From Paramoeba atlantica (lineage: Eukaryota; Discosea), in the NCBI GenBank assembly GCA_977017575.1, contig CDRNVI010000006.1, forward strand, positions 186,001 to 250,000: a stretch of 64,000 nucleotides of DNA. Direction: 5' to 3'. Both the position numbers and the translations under genes were made by a program. Positions 39,298-47,870 of this stretch are shown here, one piece after another; position 1 is the stretch's first letter, and every line of letters starts with the position of its first letter. Under the pieces are notes generated by a model. That model did no database searches and had not been told where the DNA came from. It was given only the letters and a program-made list of their open reading frames with translations.

Positions 39298-39380
39298 ATG
39301 ATGATTCTGCAGCACAACTGCTTTTATGACACCTCTTGTCCGAGGGTTTACCCAATGAGACATGAAATGTAGTATTCTGA
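39298..39380 (+). ncRNA. Candidate C/D-box snoRNA, diverged copy E
   Basis: Exactly 83 bases like copies B-D but with 19 differences from copy B. ATGATGA and CTGA ends, the GACACCTCTTGTCCGAG core and AATGAGAC are unchanged. Hairpin arms differ yet still pair (GCAG with CTGC; GGG-TTTA-CCC replaces GAG-ACTATG-CTC). TACTACAT (39285-39292) pairs with ATGTAGTA (39367-39374). This pattern suggests selection on RNA structure. Confidence 0.5.
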
Positions 39381-39496
39381 GGTAAAGCTATTTTAAATTT
39401 CGAGTCAATTGAAGCTTTGAAACATAACGCAATTTGGGGAGAAATTGTTACAAAGTAATCGATATTACACAGTCCGACACAGTCGAATTATTATAA

Positions 39497-40425
39497 GCCC
39501 CGGTACACGAATAAGTCACCCCCCCCCTATTTTTTTGCATGAAGGAGCCTAGGGAAGTTATGATGCCACTTTTTCGTTCAGAATTTCGAGATCTACATGT
39601 TCCCGCTATTTTTAGCTGCTTTTAAAAAAATGAAAAAAAGCTACTTTTCTTGGTCTGACAAGATTTTTTTCTGACAAGAATTTTTTTTCATGGTGAAATC
39701 CAGGTACCGTCTTACAAAAGGGGGATAATAATGTTTATCTGATGAGAAGATATTTAGTACGAATTATACACATCAAAAGAAGTGAGTTGCCCGAGGAGAA
39801 AAGGCCGTCCCCACGCAGAAAAAGCGTTGGGCGCCCAAATGTCACGTGTGAGGTGCCATTGGAGTTGGATGGTGTTACCTTGTGGTGCTACTATCCAACA
39901 TTTCAATCCCAAGTGAAGCTTGTGTAGAAATGTTAAGTAATGCTCCCTTTCCCCGCAAATTTATTTTTCAGCAAGATGGGGCGGGTGCACACACGACGAA
40001 AAGTACGAAAACCTCTTTCTTTACTTCAAAAATTAAATACATACCAAATTGGCCGGCAGGTTCTCCTGATCTTAATCCTATTGAGAACGTGTGGGAAATG
40101 ATTCAGCAACGCGTAAATGAAATGAATCCGTCTTGTACTACCTCTCTAATTAAGTGCGTAAAGAAGCTTTTAATAATATTCTTGAATCTGAGCTTGACCG
40201 TACTGTTTTAAGTTTCGACAGATGCCTGAAATTTTGCAAAAAAAAATGGTGGCTAAAAAGTAAAAAAGTAGTAATACTAAATTCATATTTTATTGGTTCC
40301 CAGATTTATTCTCTATATGATATGCGCAAACAAGCGTCATCGAGATCTGAAAAATGCAACAAATTAGCCCAAACGGATAAAGTAACCAAATTTTAGAGGG
40401 GGGTGACTTATCTTGTCCCGGGGTT
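39497..40425. mobile_element. Degraded Tc1-like element with matching ends and TA flanks
   Basis: The left end reads AGCCCCGGTACACGAATAAG and the right end, reversed, AACCCCGGGACAAGATAAG, both continuing into TCACCCCCC and flanked by TA. Inside is a broken transposase (39742-40250). Confidence 0.75.
39742..40250 (+). pseudogene. Tc1-like transposase remnant
   Basis: The C-terminal catalytic part survives as IFQQDGAGAHTT and NWPAGSPDLNPIENVWEMIQ, followed after a frameshift near 40160-40180 by ESELDRTVLSFDRCLKFCKK. The N-terminal DNA-binding part and first catalytic Asp are missing. It is related to the transposase at 40953-41972 (shared TVLSFD near the C-terminus). Confidence 0.8.
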
Positions 40426-40798
40426 TATGCCCTGCAGTGGCCAAAAACGGTCAAAACAAGTTATGTCGCTCTATCTTACTCGTAAATACAGACAAATTCC
40501 TAAATAACGTGAAATTTTTCTAGGTAGCACTCTCTGCAGCATGACTTCACGAATAAAAAAAATGCAAGAGCTCAGAACCATCATTCGTGTATTCATAAAA
40601 CATAAATGCACCACTCGTACGGTGAATACCGACCTTCTTATGTTAAACGGGGGTCCGGTTTAGCATGCCTGTGACCTCGTACCATACGGGGGGGGGGGTA
40701 TGGTATCGTGACCCAGGGTCGATGGCCTACCCCCCCTTGGTTTTTCAGGCAGAGAAGGTGTGATGTCGACATCTTCGAGGTGGCCCACGTAGATTATA
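40426..40798. other. Spacer between two Tc1-like elements
   Basis: Holds a G-run with a short palindrome (ACCATACGGGGGGGGGGTAT around 40681-40700). No coding feature. Confidence 0.5.
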
Positions 40799-42140
40799 AA
40801 AACCCCGCGTCATGAAAAGTGACCCCCCACTTTTTTTCGTACAAGTGTCCGTTTGAGCTGATTTTTGTTGCATTTTGCAGGTCTCAACACAAAGACTTTG
40901 CGCGAGAAGGAATGAAACTAAAAGAAGCGAATACGTATATTTTATTGAGGAATTACCATTTTTTCACTTTTTCGCCTTTCAATCTTATACACTCCTTAAG
41001 GCGTGAGTCAAAGCTTAAGACCGTTTTGTCTCTCACATTTTGAGACAAGCGAGACCACGCTTTGCGTACACATCGGATGAGTGAAGGCTTATCCGATGGG
41101 GTCTGTTCGTCCACCGCCCCTTGGACCATAGACCAGACGTTTTCTATTGGGGAAAGATCTGGTGAGTTGGGGGGCCAATTTTTCAGAAGTTCACTCATTG
41201 CGCTTTCAATGTACTCCTTTGAGGCACGAGCAGTGTGTGCCGTTGCCCCATCTTGCTGAAAAATACGATTAGGGGGGAAATCTACCTCTTTTAATGTTTC
41301 TATGTACGTCTCACTTGTAATAGATGTGTCATTTTGTAGAATTACCAAGTACCTCCACCCCACCCCTACAGCACCCCAAACTTGGCATCTTGGTGCCCAA
41401 CGTACTTTTTGACGCGGGGCTGCTTTTTGACCGCGCCTTACCCACATTTTTCTTCTGCCATCATTCGTATCAAATATTTTTTGAAAGATATTACTATTTT
41501 CTGTAAAGATGACACGGGAAGTATACATATTGTAATTCAACGCAAATTGAACTCTTTTTACTTTTTGTCGTTCGGTAAGCCCTTGGCATAGCGGTCGAGC
41601 GGCATAACTGTAATCCGGGGATGATAAGTCTCTCTGTACAGTTCTTTTTGAAACTTGTATATTCTTTTTCTTCAATTGGGCTGCTATGCGCCTTGATGAA
41701 TTGAGTCTCGGTACTCCAGCGGGGTCAAGAGGGGTTATTATCTTCTCAATTTTCGTTTTACGAGTTTTCATTATTTTTTTTCGCTCAGGACTCAAAGTGT
41801 ATACTGGGGTAATTTTTTTTTCGTTCAAATATTTTTTAACTATCCTTCTAGAAACGTTGAAATCACGGGCTAGCTCTTTTATTGGTACTCCTTGTCCGTG
41901 CCTCATCTTTAAAAGAACCTTTCCACTAGAAGTCAGCCCCCCTCTTGGGAGTCTATATGGTGATTTTGGCATTTTTGAAAAAAAAAGTTAAAAAAAATTT
42001 ACTGAATTTTAAAGTTTTAAAATGAGCTAAAAACAGCGGGAACGTACAGATCTCAAAATTTTGAACGACAACGTGGTATGATAACCCCCCACGACCCCCT
42101 GTGCTAAAAATAAGGGGGGGTCACTTATTGACGCGGGGGT
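40799..42140. mobile_element. Tc1-like element with full-length transposase
   Basis: The left end CCCCGCGTCATGAAAAGTG and the reversed right end CCCCGCGTCAATAAGTG both continue into ACCCCCC and are flanked by TA. The element is about 1.34 kb, the normal Tc1 size. Its right end is homologous to sequences at 30825-30955 and 39520-39640. Confidence 0.82.
40953..41972 (-). CDS. Tc1-like transposase, full length but with altered first catalytic residue
   Basis: A 339-residue protein. The N-terminal HTH is visible (VPIKELARDFNVSRRIVKKY), then a second HTH (SSRRIAAQLKKKNIQVSKRT). The second catalytic Asp lies in IFQQDGATAHTA and the Glu in SPDLSPIENVW, with 35 residues between. At the first catalytic position the usual FSDES reads FTENS, so the Asp appears replaced by Glu. 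The frame is otherwise intact. The protein may be inactive or the first acidic residue may lie elsewhere. Confidence 0.88.
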   Translation of the reverse strand: MPKSPYRLPRGGLTSSGKVLLKMRHGQGVPIKELARDFNVSRRIVKKYLNEKKITPVYTLSPERKKIMKTRKTKIEKIITPLDPAGVPRLNSSRRIAAQLKKKNIQVSKRTVQRDLSSPDYSYAARPLCQGLTERQKVKRVQFALNYNMYTSRVIFTENSNIFQKIFDTNDGRRKMWVRRGQKAAPRQKVRWAPRCQVWGAVGVGWRYLVILQNDTSITSETYIETLKEVDFPPNRIFQQDGATAHTARASKEYIESAMSELLKNWPPNSPDLSPIENVWSMVQGAVDEQTPSDKPSLIRCVRKAWSRLSQNVRDKTVLSFDSRLKECIRLKGEKVKKW

Positions 42141-42413
42141 TAACTTTATAGGGCATTATTCTTTTGTTTTCTTTGTTATTTATGGCGTTTTTTTCACTTC
42201 TATGATTTTTACCTGTGATATTATTAATCACTACTGGTAACTTTTGCTGGTAGTCATTAGTGAACTGTTCTTTCAAGAAGATCATTGTTCCCGAAGGAGA
42301 AGCTACAAACGTTCTCTGTATAAAAGAATTCAATACCTTTTTTGGAGTTTAGATGTGTTTTAGATTATGTCGGATTTTTCGGTCAGTGTAACTTAATATG
42401 GTCCTGTACTTAT
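42141..42413 (+). other. Spacer between transposon and PrimPol gene
   Basis: AT-rich, no gene recognised. T-rich tracts near 42335-42345 precede the ATG at 42414. Confidence 0.5.
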
Positions 42414-43832
42414 ATGACTGATGGAGTCGAAGTGTTCTTTCGACAATCAGAAGCACTGGAATGGCGACACCATATGTCGCGGAAGAGAGGGTTAAATGAT
42501 ACACAATCTTCAAATACTCTGTTTGTATTCGGTGTTGAGAGGCCCTCCAGAGGTTCGAGCCAGCCAATATCAGACAATGCAGATCTGCGTACTTTCTCAT
42601 GGAAGTTAGATAATTCTGGAGCAACCAAAACGAAGGGAGATCGTTACTTTATAGTGGGCACGGTGCGTGCGATTTGGGAAAGAATTAAAGCTGAGGAACC
42701 CCTTCATCGTCACTATTATGAATTGATAGAAGAAGGAACACCTTGTCACCCTTATTTTGACTTAGAATGTCACGAACGCTCCGCGCCTCCACTCAACAAT
42801 ATAGTGTCTGCACTGCGGGATGCTATAAACTGTAGTGGTATTTTTCCCATGTGGGGACACGATGCCCGCCGTAGTATTGTATCATCACAAGACCTATTCG
42901 TGCTTCAGAGTCTTCCAATTGTGAAAGAAAAATTTTCACTGCATGTTATAGTACGATTGCCGACTTCCTTGACGAACGGATTTCACTGCGTTTTTCCTAA
43001 TAATATGGAGTTAGGACTCTGGATTAAGAGTTTTATATGCCCATACATGCGTGCAGCACTGGGCGTTGATCTGATAGACACGTCAGTTTACAGTAGGAAC
43101 AGGACATTTCGTAGCCCATGGTGCTGTAAAAAGGATAAAAATAGTACTTTAGTGCCGATTTATGCGAACGTTGTTCAATCAAATTCGACATCACTTGCAG
43201 AGGAATGCGCTCCTACCGGGCTTTGGGATGCTTATGAGGTATTTCACCGTGGATTGATCACTGATCAATCCGATACAATTTTACTCCCTGCGCATTTCAC
43301 TAAGCACTTCTCTGACACAGACTCGAAAAAACATCCTGCTGAACACCGAGTGTATGCTCCTCTGCGGCCAAAGGCTTCTTTTTCAAAAATAATCAAACCG
43401 TTAAGCGAGGACCTCCTTCATAGTTTGGGAATTTCTTCTGCTAATGTTTCGCTTCTACCAGCAGGCCTGGCTGAAAGCGTCATAGACAATGTAGTTAGTG
43501 CCCTGCAAAAGGGAGATCATCCCAAGCATCTTCATTCGAATTGCTTTCATCCAGAGTTGGATAGGTACATTCTTACATGTGTTGACGATTTTCGATCCTG
43601 TATATGGAATATACAAGCATTCACAGTGTATTACGCTTTGAAAAACTCTAGGTACTGTATCAATGTCGGCAGAGAGCATAAAAGCAATGGCACGTATGTA
43701 TCCATTCATCTCATACGTCGAACTATGAGTCAGCGGTGCTATGACGACGCATGCAAGACCTTTCGAGGACCTGAAGTACCAATCCCTCATGAAATTCAAG
43801 GATGTATTTGGTACAACTTAATTGATAAGTAA
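42414..43832 (+). CDS. PRIMPOL: Primase-polymerase PrimPol
   Basis: A 472-residue protein; the first ATG is at 42414. The archaeo-eukaryotic primase core shows FFRQSEAL at the N-terminus, the metal-binding YFDLE (DxE, about 114), the SxH motif in EKFSLHVIV and IDTSVYSRNRTFR with the third catalytic Asp. The C-terminal zinc-binding domain is present: RYCINVGREHKSNGTYV and QRCYDDACKTFRGPE, matching the Cys-His-Cys-Cys pattern of PrimPol (UL52-like). PrimPol reprimes stalled replication forks and bypasses lesions in nucleus and mitochondrion. Kinetoplastids carry related PPL enzymes. It lies directly after a cluster of transposons. Confidence 0.93.
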   Translation: MTDGVEVFFRQSEALEWRHHMSRKRGLNDTQSSNTLFVFGVERPSRGSSQPISDNADLRTFSWKLDNSGATKTKGDRYFIVGTVRAIWERIKAEEPLHRHYYELIEEGTPCHPYFDLECHERSAPPLNNIVSALRDAINCSGIFPMWGHDARRSIVSSQDLFVLQSLPIVKEKFSLHVIVRLPTSLTNGFHCVFPNNMELGLWIKSFICPYMRAALGVDLIDTSVYSRNRTFRSPWCCKKDKNSTLVPIYANVVQSNSTSLAEECAPTGLWDAYEVFHRGLITDQSDTILLPAHFTKHFSDTDSKKHPAEHRVYAPLRPKASFSKIIKPLSEDLLHSLGISSANVSLLPAGLAESVIDNVVSALQKGDHPKHLHSNCFHPELDRYILTCVDDFRSCIWNIQAFTVYYALKNSRYCINVGREHKSNGTYVSIHLIRRTMSQRCYDDACKTFRGPEVPIPHEIQGCIWYNLIDK

Positions 43833-44145
43833 TGGACCAAAAAGATTATCTGTAAATTGTTTACCAAATATGGTATGAGAGATATAAAGTTTTGCAGTAC
43901 CATTTTTGATGCTACGTTTAGCATCACCATAGGATACTCCTTGTATTTAGCCTTCAATGCTTTCAGCACCAAGGGGAATTCGAGACGATGCTTAGAGTAA
44001 TAAAAATTGTTTTCCTACTCACTTTAAGAAGTGTACAAAAAATAAATCTAAATAGTCTAAATAATCTTCCTCTAAAAATCTCAATATCGTTTTTAACTAT
44101 TTCAAGCTCTTCACAGCTATCATAGAACAGTGGGTGGTAGAACCA
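43833..44145 (+). other. Intergenic region without a recognised gene
   Basis: AT-rich with pyrimidine-rich tracts (44085-44110) upstream of the next ATG. Confidence 0.55.
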
Positions 44146-46341
44146 ATGCCTGCATTTCGTCGTAGCACCGCCTACTTGAATCGATTTACAAAATTGGTCG
44201 TTGACAGGAATTATATTTGTCCAAAGACTTTACGGCCATGGCGCGATGATTCGGCAGATGGGAAACCTGCAGTAAGCGACGAAGACCAAGAAGCATATAA
44301 TTTTTTGCACCGTAGTCCACACCGTCATAGTGATCTCGGGGGATACGGAGAGGATTTCGGATTTCATTATGTACCACGCGTGTGGGTAGATCCCGATTCG
44401 CCGCATATTACTCCATATTTTAATCGCTGGATTAAATGTGCTAATTTGAGAGAGGCTCGCTATTCGCACCATCGTCGGTTTTTACATGCAGTTGACGTTG
44501 AGAAACTTATACGGCATGGACGTCTGCTTCCTATGCCTCATCGTCTGTTGAATGATTACTTGATGTGTCGTATTCCTCTAACGGATCGTGATTTAGCTGC
44601 TATCTTTCGTTACGCCCGTTCTATACTCATCCGCCAAGGCAGCGATCAGTACTATCCTCACGTGGAGGAAATGTTCGAACGAGTGTTAGCTACGATGGTC
44701 CCACCAGTTGAAATTGGTGCCCATACCCACGCTGCTTTAATACGCTGTTGTGCTAGCATTGGAAGGTGGAAGGAAGGCTATGAATGGTTTCGTAATCGCA
44801 TAGCTGACTACGATATAACGGAGAATAGTGAGTTGTATGACGCTATTTTAGAATTATGCGAGACATGTGAAGAACACGAAACAGCGTGGCTCGAGTTTGA
44901 AAAGCTGTTAAAACTAGGTGTAAGAGTGCCATCCGTCACTTTATGTCGTATGATTCGCATTGCGGCAGAGCAAAGAAAGTGGGAGCTTGGGAACGAGGTG
45001 TGGGACCTTTTCGAATTCTTTGATGAGAAAAGAGACGCTCCAGCTTATGCTTCTTATTTGACTTTGGCAAGTGAATGTCCTGGCCACTGTGAACGTGCAC
45101 TAGGCGTGTTTGCTGAGCTCCGAACTCTCAATCTTATTCCCACAATTGAAATGGCGCACAGTGTAATGTACACTCTTTGCAAAACTCCGGGATACATGGA
45201 ACTGGCACGTTCGCTCATGAATGATCTTTTATCAACTGACCAGCAAACGAATCGAGGACTCCTTCCGGATTACCGAACAGTTACTTACATGATGATGGGA
45301 TGCGCCGTGAATTCCGACATGCAGTTGGCAATGGAGATATACAATCTCGTTCTGGGTCCAGACTACAAAGTTCGTTCGATACAAATTTTGCCGGAAGCTG
45401 TATTTCATATGCTGCGAGCGATTTTTAGGGGACTAATTGAGAGTGAACTGCAATCACTCGATGGTGGCTTACAAAAAGCATTACCCTTCACTTTAATACG
45501 TGAATTCGTGGACAGCAGCATCCGCCACGTTCGCAAAGTATATCCTCGTTCAAACTATGAGGAATGGATCCTCACTGAGCATGTGGCCATACTTTCTCAG
45601 CTAGGTGACTTTTCGCGAATTTTGAGTATTCTAAAATTTTTTGCCGGTTCAAATTTCGAGGTGAACATGCGAATCTATTTTTTTCTTTTGTATTCACTTA
45701 TAGAGCCGTTTAGACGATGTTCATTACTGAAGTCATTGGAGCACCATTATTCAAACCACATAGCTCCGTCGACTCTGAACACGAACGAACAAAATTTCTC
45801 AAAGTTGCGTTCACGAGGGAAAAAGTTAAGCAATTCTGACTCTCTTAAAAGAGCTGATGCTGAGTTTGAGTTAGCTAACGCTTTACATAATAAAATAATG
45901 TGCGTGCTGGACATGGCTCTCTTAAAGAGGGTTCCTATTAGTAGATGTAATTGCATTTCAGAAGCCTATGGTATTCTCCGCAGTCTTTATACTAAGGAAT
46001 GTCGCACCGCACCGCAGCAATTGCAACCAATGGCTCGAAGCCTGGATGCCACGTGGGAAGGTATTAATAGGCTTACAGTGGATACTGTGCCAGAAGAAAC
46101 TGCTGTAGCTTCAGATATGTCCCACACCACTACACCTTCGAATGATAAAAGCGCGACGTTCGATGCCACCAAAGACGATCTTTTCGATGACCCTCTGTGG
46201 GGAATTGACCCAGCTCTACCCTTGCATCCAAGGCATGCAAAATATGTGAAGTCTAACTTCCACTTTTCACGAGAGGAGAAGGGTTTGCAGAAGCTTGGTC
46301 AAGGGTACAAAGCTCCGAAACATATTCCAATGGATGCCTAG
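44146..46341 (+). CDS. PPR-repeat mitochondrial-type protein
   Basis: A 731-residue protein from the first ATG at 44146. The N-terminus (MPAFRRSTAYLNRFTKLVV) is basic and amphipathic, as in mitochondrial presequences. Residues 190-400 contain several degenerate pentatricopeptide repeats, for example HAALIRCCASIGRWKEGYEWF, YDAILELCETCEEHETAWLEF and AHSVMYTLCKTPGYMELARSL. PPR proteins bind organellar RNA; in kinetoplastids many belong to the mitoribosome or to polyadenylation complexes. The C-terminal 200 residues are not repeats. Which RNA or complex it serves cannot be read from the sequence. Confidence 0.8.
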   Translation: MPAFRRSTAYLNRFTKLVVDRNYICPKTLRPWRDDSADGKPAVSDEDQEAYNFLHRSPHRHSDLGGYGEDFGFHYVPRVWVDPDSPHITPYFNRWIKCANLREARYSHHRRFLHAVDVEKLIRHGRLLPMPHRLLNDYLMCRIPLTDRDLAAIFRYARSILIRQGSDQYYPHVEEMFERVLATMVPPVEIGAHTHAALIRCCASIGRWKEGYEWFRNRIADYDITENSELYDAILELCETCEEHETAWLEFEKLLKLGVRVPSVTLCRMIRIAAEQRKWELGNEVWDLFEFFDEKRDAPAYASYLTLASECPGHCERALGVFAELRTLNLIPTIEMAHSVMYTLCKTPGYMELARSLMNDLLSTDQQTNRGLLPDYRTVTYMMMGCAVNSDMQLAMEIYNLVLGPDYKVRSIQILPEAVFHMLRAIFRGLIESELQSLDGGLQKALPFTLIREFVDSSIRHVRKVYPRSNYEEWILTEHVAILSQLGDFSRILSILKFFAGSNFEVNMRIYFFLLYSLIEPFRRCSLLKSLEHHYSNHIAPSTLNTNEQNFSKLRSRGKKLSNSDSLKRADAEFELANALHNKIMCVLDMALLKRVPISRCNCISEAYGILRSLYTKECRTAPQQLQPMARSLDATWEGINRLTVDTVPEETAVASDMSHTTTPSNDKSATFDATKDDLFDDPLWGIDPALPLHPRHAKYVKSNFHFSREEKGLQKLGQGYKAPKHIPMDA

Positions 46342-46528
46342 GTGCACCGTCAGACCTTGGGAAACATTTCCGGGTCATAAAACAAAGTCTTGGAGTTGAT
46401 GTTACATTCACTTCGGTAGAATAATTGACATTTCGTTATTTTTTAGTCTCAAAAAATTCATTTTCACTATTCTAAAGACTACGTGTACTACTTTTAGAGA
46501 CCAGAAAGTAAGATTTCTCCCTGTAAGA

Positions 46529-47599
46529 ATGTTTCAAATAATGACGACGCAGATTGCGGCGCTGATTGTTGTATTCTGGGCAAGTATTCACTCGAACTCT
46601 CACGTTTCCAGCAGCGTCATCGTGAGAGCCATTGTTTTGGCCGCAGAACCAAACGTGACAATTGGTCAAACTCTAGAGCAGAAGGGAAAATCTGAAATAT
46701 TTGAAACGGTCAGGAATCCATCTGGAGACATGCAATACCATTCCTTGGAATTCTATTCTCAGCGATATGGAATGACTTCTACGTGGTGCCTATTGATTCT
46801 TATCCTATCGTTACTCCTTGTATTTCCTTACCTCTGGCTTCGTTTTCTCTACCAAGTCCGGCAGCCGAAACTTGTCCTTGTCGGTCCGTGTGGATCGGGA
46901 AAAACGGCTCTGTTCCAAAATCTTGCCGGTCTGGAAATCCTTCCCACGCACACCTCTTACAAGCCTAATGAAGGCACTTTGGAAAAAAGGAGCCTAGCTG
47001 TTCCGTTATCCAAATCCTCAATAAAGGATTTCAAACTTGTCGATGTGCCTGGCCACCCACGCATGCGACATCTCGCGGAGCGTGAGATCACGGGAGGCAA
47101 CGAGGGCACCTGTGCTCGTGCTGTTGTGTTCGTTCTGGATGGTGTGAGTCTTGCGGAATCGGAGGGGATGGCTGAAATTGCGTCGTACTTATCAGACGTC
47201 ACGCGATGGATGCAACAAGCACAGAAAAACGCCCCAGTTTCCCTTTTTATTGCCTTTAATAAAGCGGATGATGTCATGTGCCCCCGAGCATCGTTCGCGA
47301 AAGAAAGGATTATGCGCGAGATGTCGCGTGTGGCCTCCACGCCGAGTATTGCTAATATTTCACACATTAAGGAGAGGAGGCAAAATGCGTTGGCAAGAAT
47401 ATTAGCAAAGTGTGGTCTGAAAAGGAAACGCTTCGAGGCAATGGAGGATACGGCGTTAGTGTCATGTACTAGTTTTCTAGAAAATACTAAAGTTGATTGG
47501 GGTCTGACGAGTTCCCAGGATAACAAAAGTGCAGACTCGCCTTGCACTGGAAATACGGAATTGAATTCAGAATTCTACAAGTGGATACAATCTCTTTAG
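46529..47599 (+). CDS. SRPRB: Signal recognition particle receptor subunit beta
   Basis: A 356-residue protein. A membrane segment at about residues 84-106 (CLLILILSLLLVFPYLWL) precedes a small GTPase domain: G1 GPCGSGKTALF (about 119), G3 VDVPGHPRM in place of DTAGH, G4 NKADD (about 244) and G5-like VSCTSF near the C-terminus. Membrane anchor followed by an Arf/Sar-like GTPase is diagnostic of SR-beta, which holds SR-alpha at the ER. The N-terminal 83 residues, including an additional hydrophobic stretch (IAALIVVFWAS), are longer than usual. Confidence 0.92.
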   Translation: MFQIMTTQIAALIVVFWASIHSNSHVSSSVIVRAIVLAAEPNVTIGQTLEQKGKSEIFETVRNPSGDMQYHSLEFYSQRYGMTSTWCLLILILSLLLVFPYLWLRFLYQVRQPKLVLVGPCGSGKTALFQNLAGLEILPTHTSYKPNEGTLEKRSLAVPLSKSSIKDFKLVDVPGHPRMRHLAEREITGGNEGTCARAVVFVLDGVSLAESEGMAEIASYLSDVTRWMQQAQKNAPVSLFIAFNKADDVMCPRASFAKERIMREMSRVASTPSIANISHIKERRQNALARILAKCGLKRKRFEAMEDTALVSCTSFLENTKVDWGLTSSQDNKSADSPCTGNTELNSEFYKWIQSL

Positions 47600-47870
47600 A
47601 TTTCATGTTTTGACAGATCTTCCTTGATGCCTTTAGATGTTTATGACACGTATGCGGCGGAACTTTTCCAGTTTCCCATTTCTCTTCACAACTTCAGACT
47701 CAACGAAACGGAGGGTGTAAGAGGGTGTAACTACACTGTATTTGTGTCTACTATGTACTTGTTTCATGTATAAGATAACGTATTTCGTTTAATGATGATT
47801 TAACATAGAGATTTAACACACCTCGACGCATTAGGAATCATAGACTCTCAACCATTATTGTTTTTCTCTG
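47600..47870 (+). other. Intergenic region
   Basis: Contains a GAGGGTGTAA direct repeat at 47711-47731. No gene; the tract before 47871 is pyrimidine-rich (ATTGTTTTTCTCTG). Confidence 0.5.

Noticed and set aside
37250-39385. Spliced-leader RNA gene array
   Set aside because: Tandem arrangement and hairpins fit superficially, but no GT splice donor after a leader-like exon and no Sm-type site were evident; C/D-box motifs fit better.
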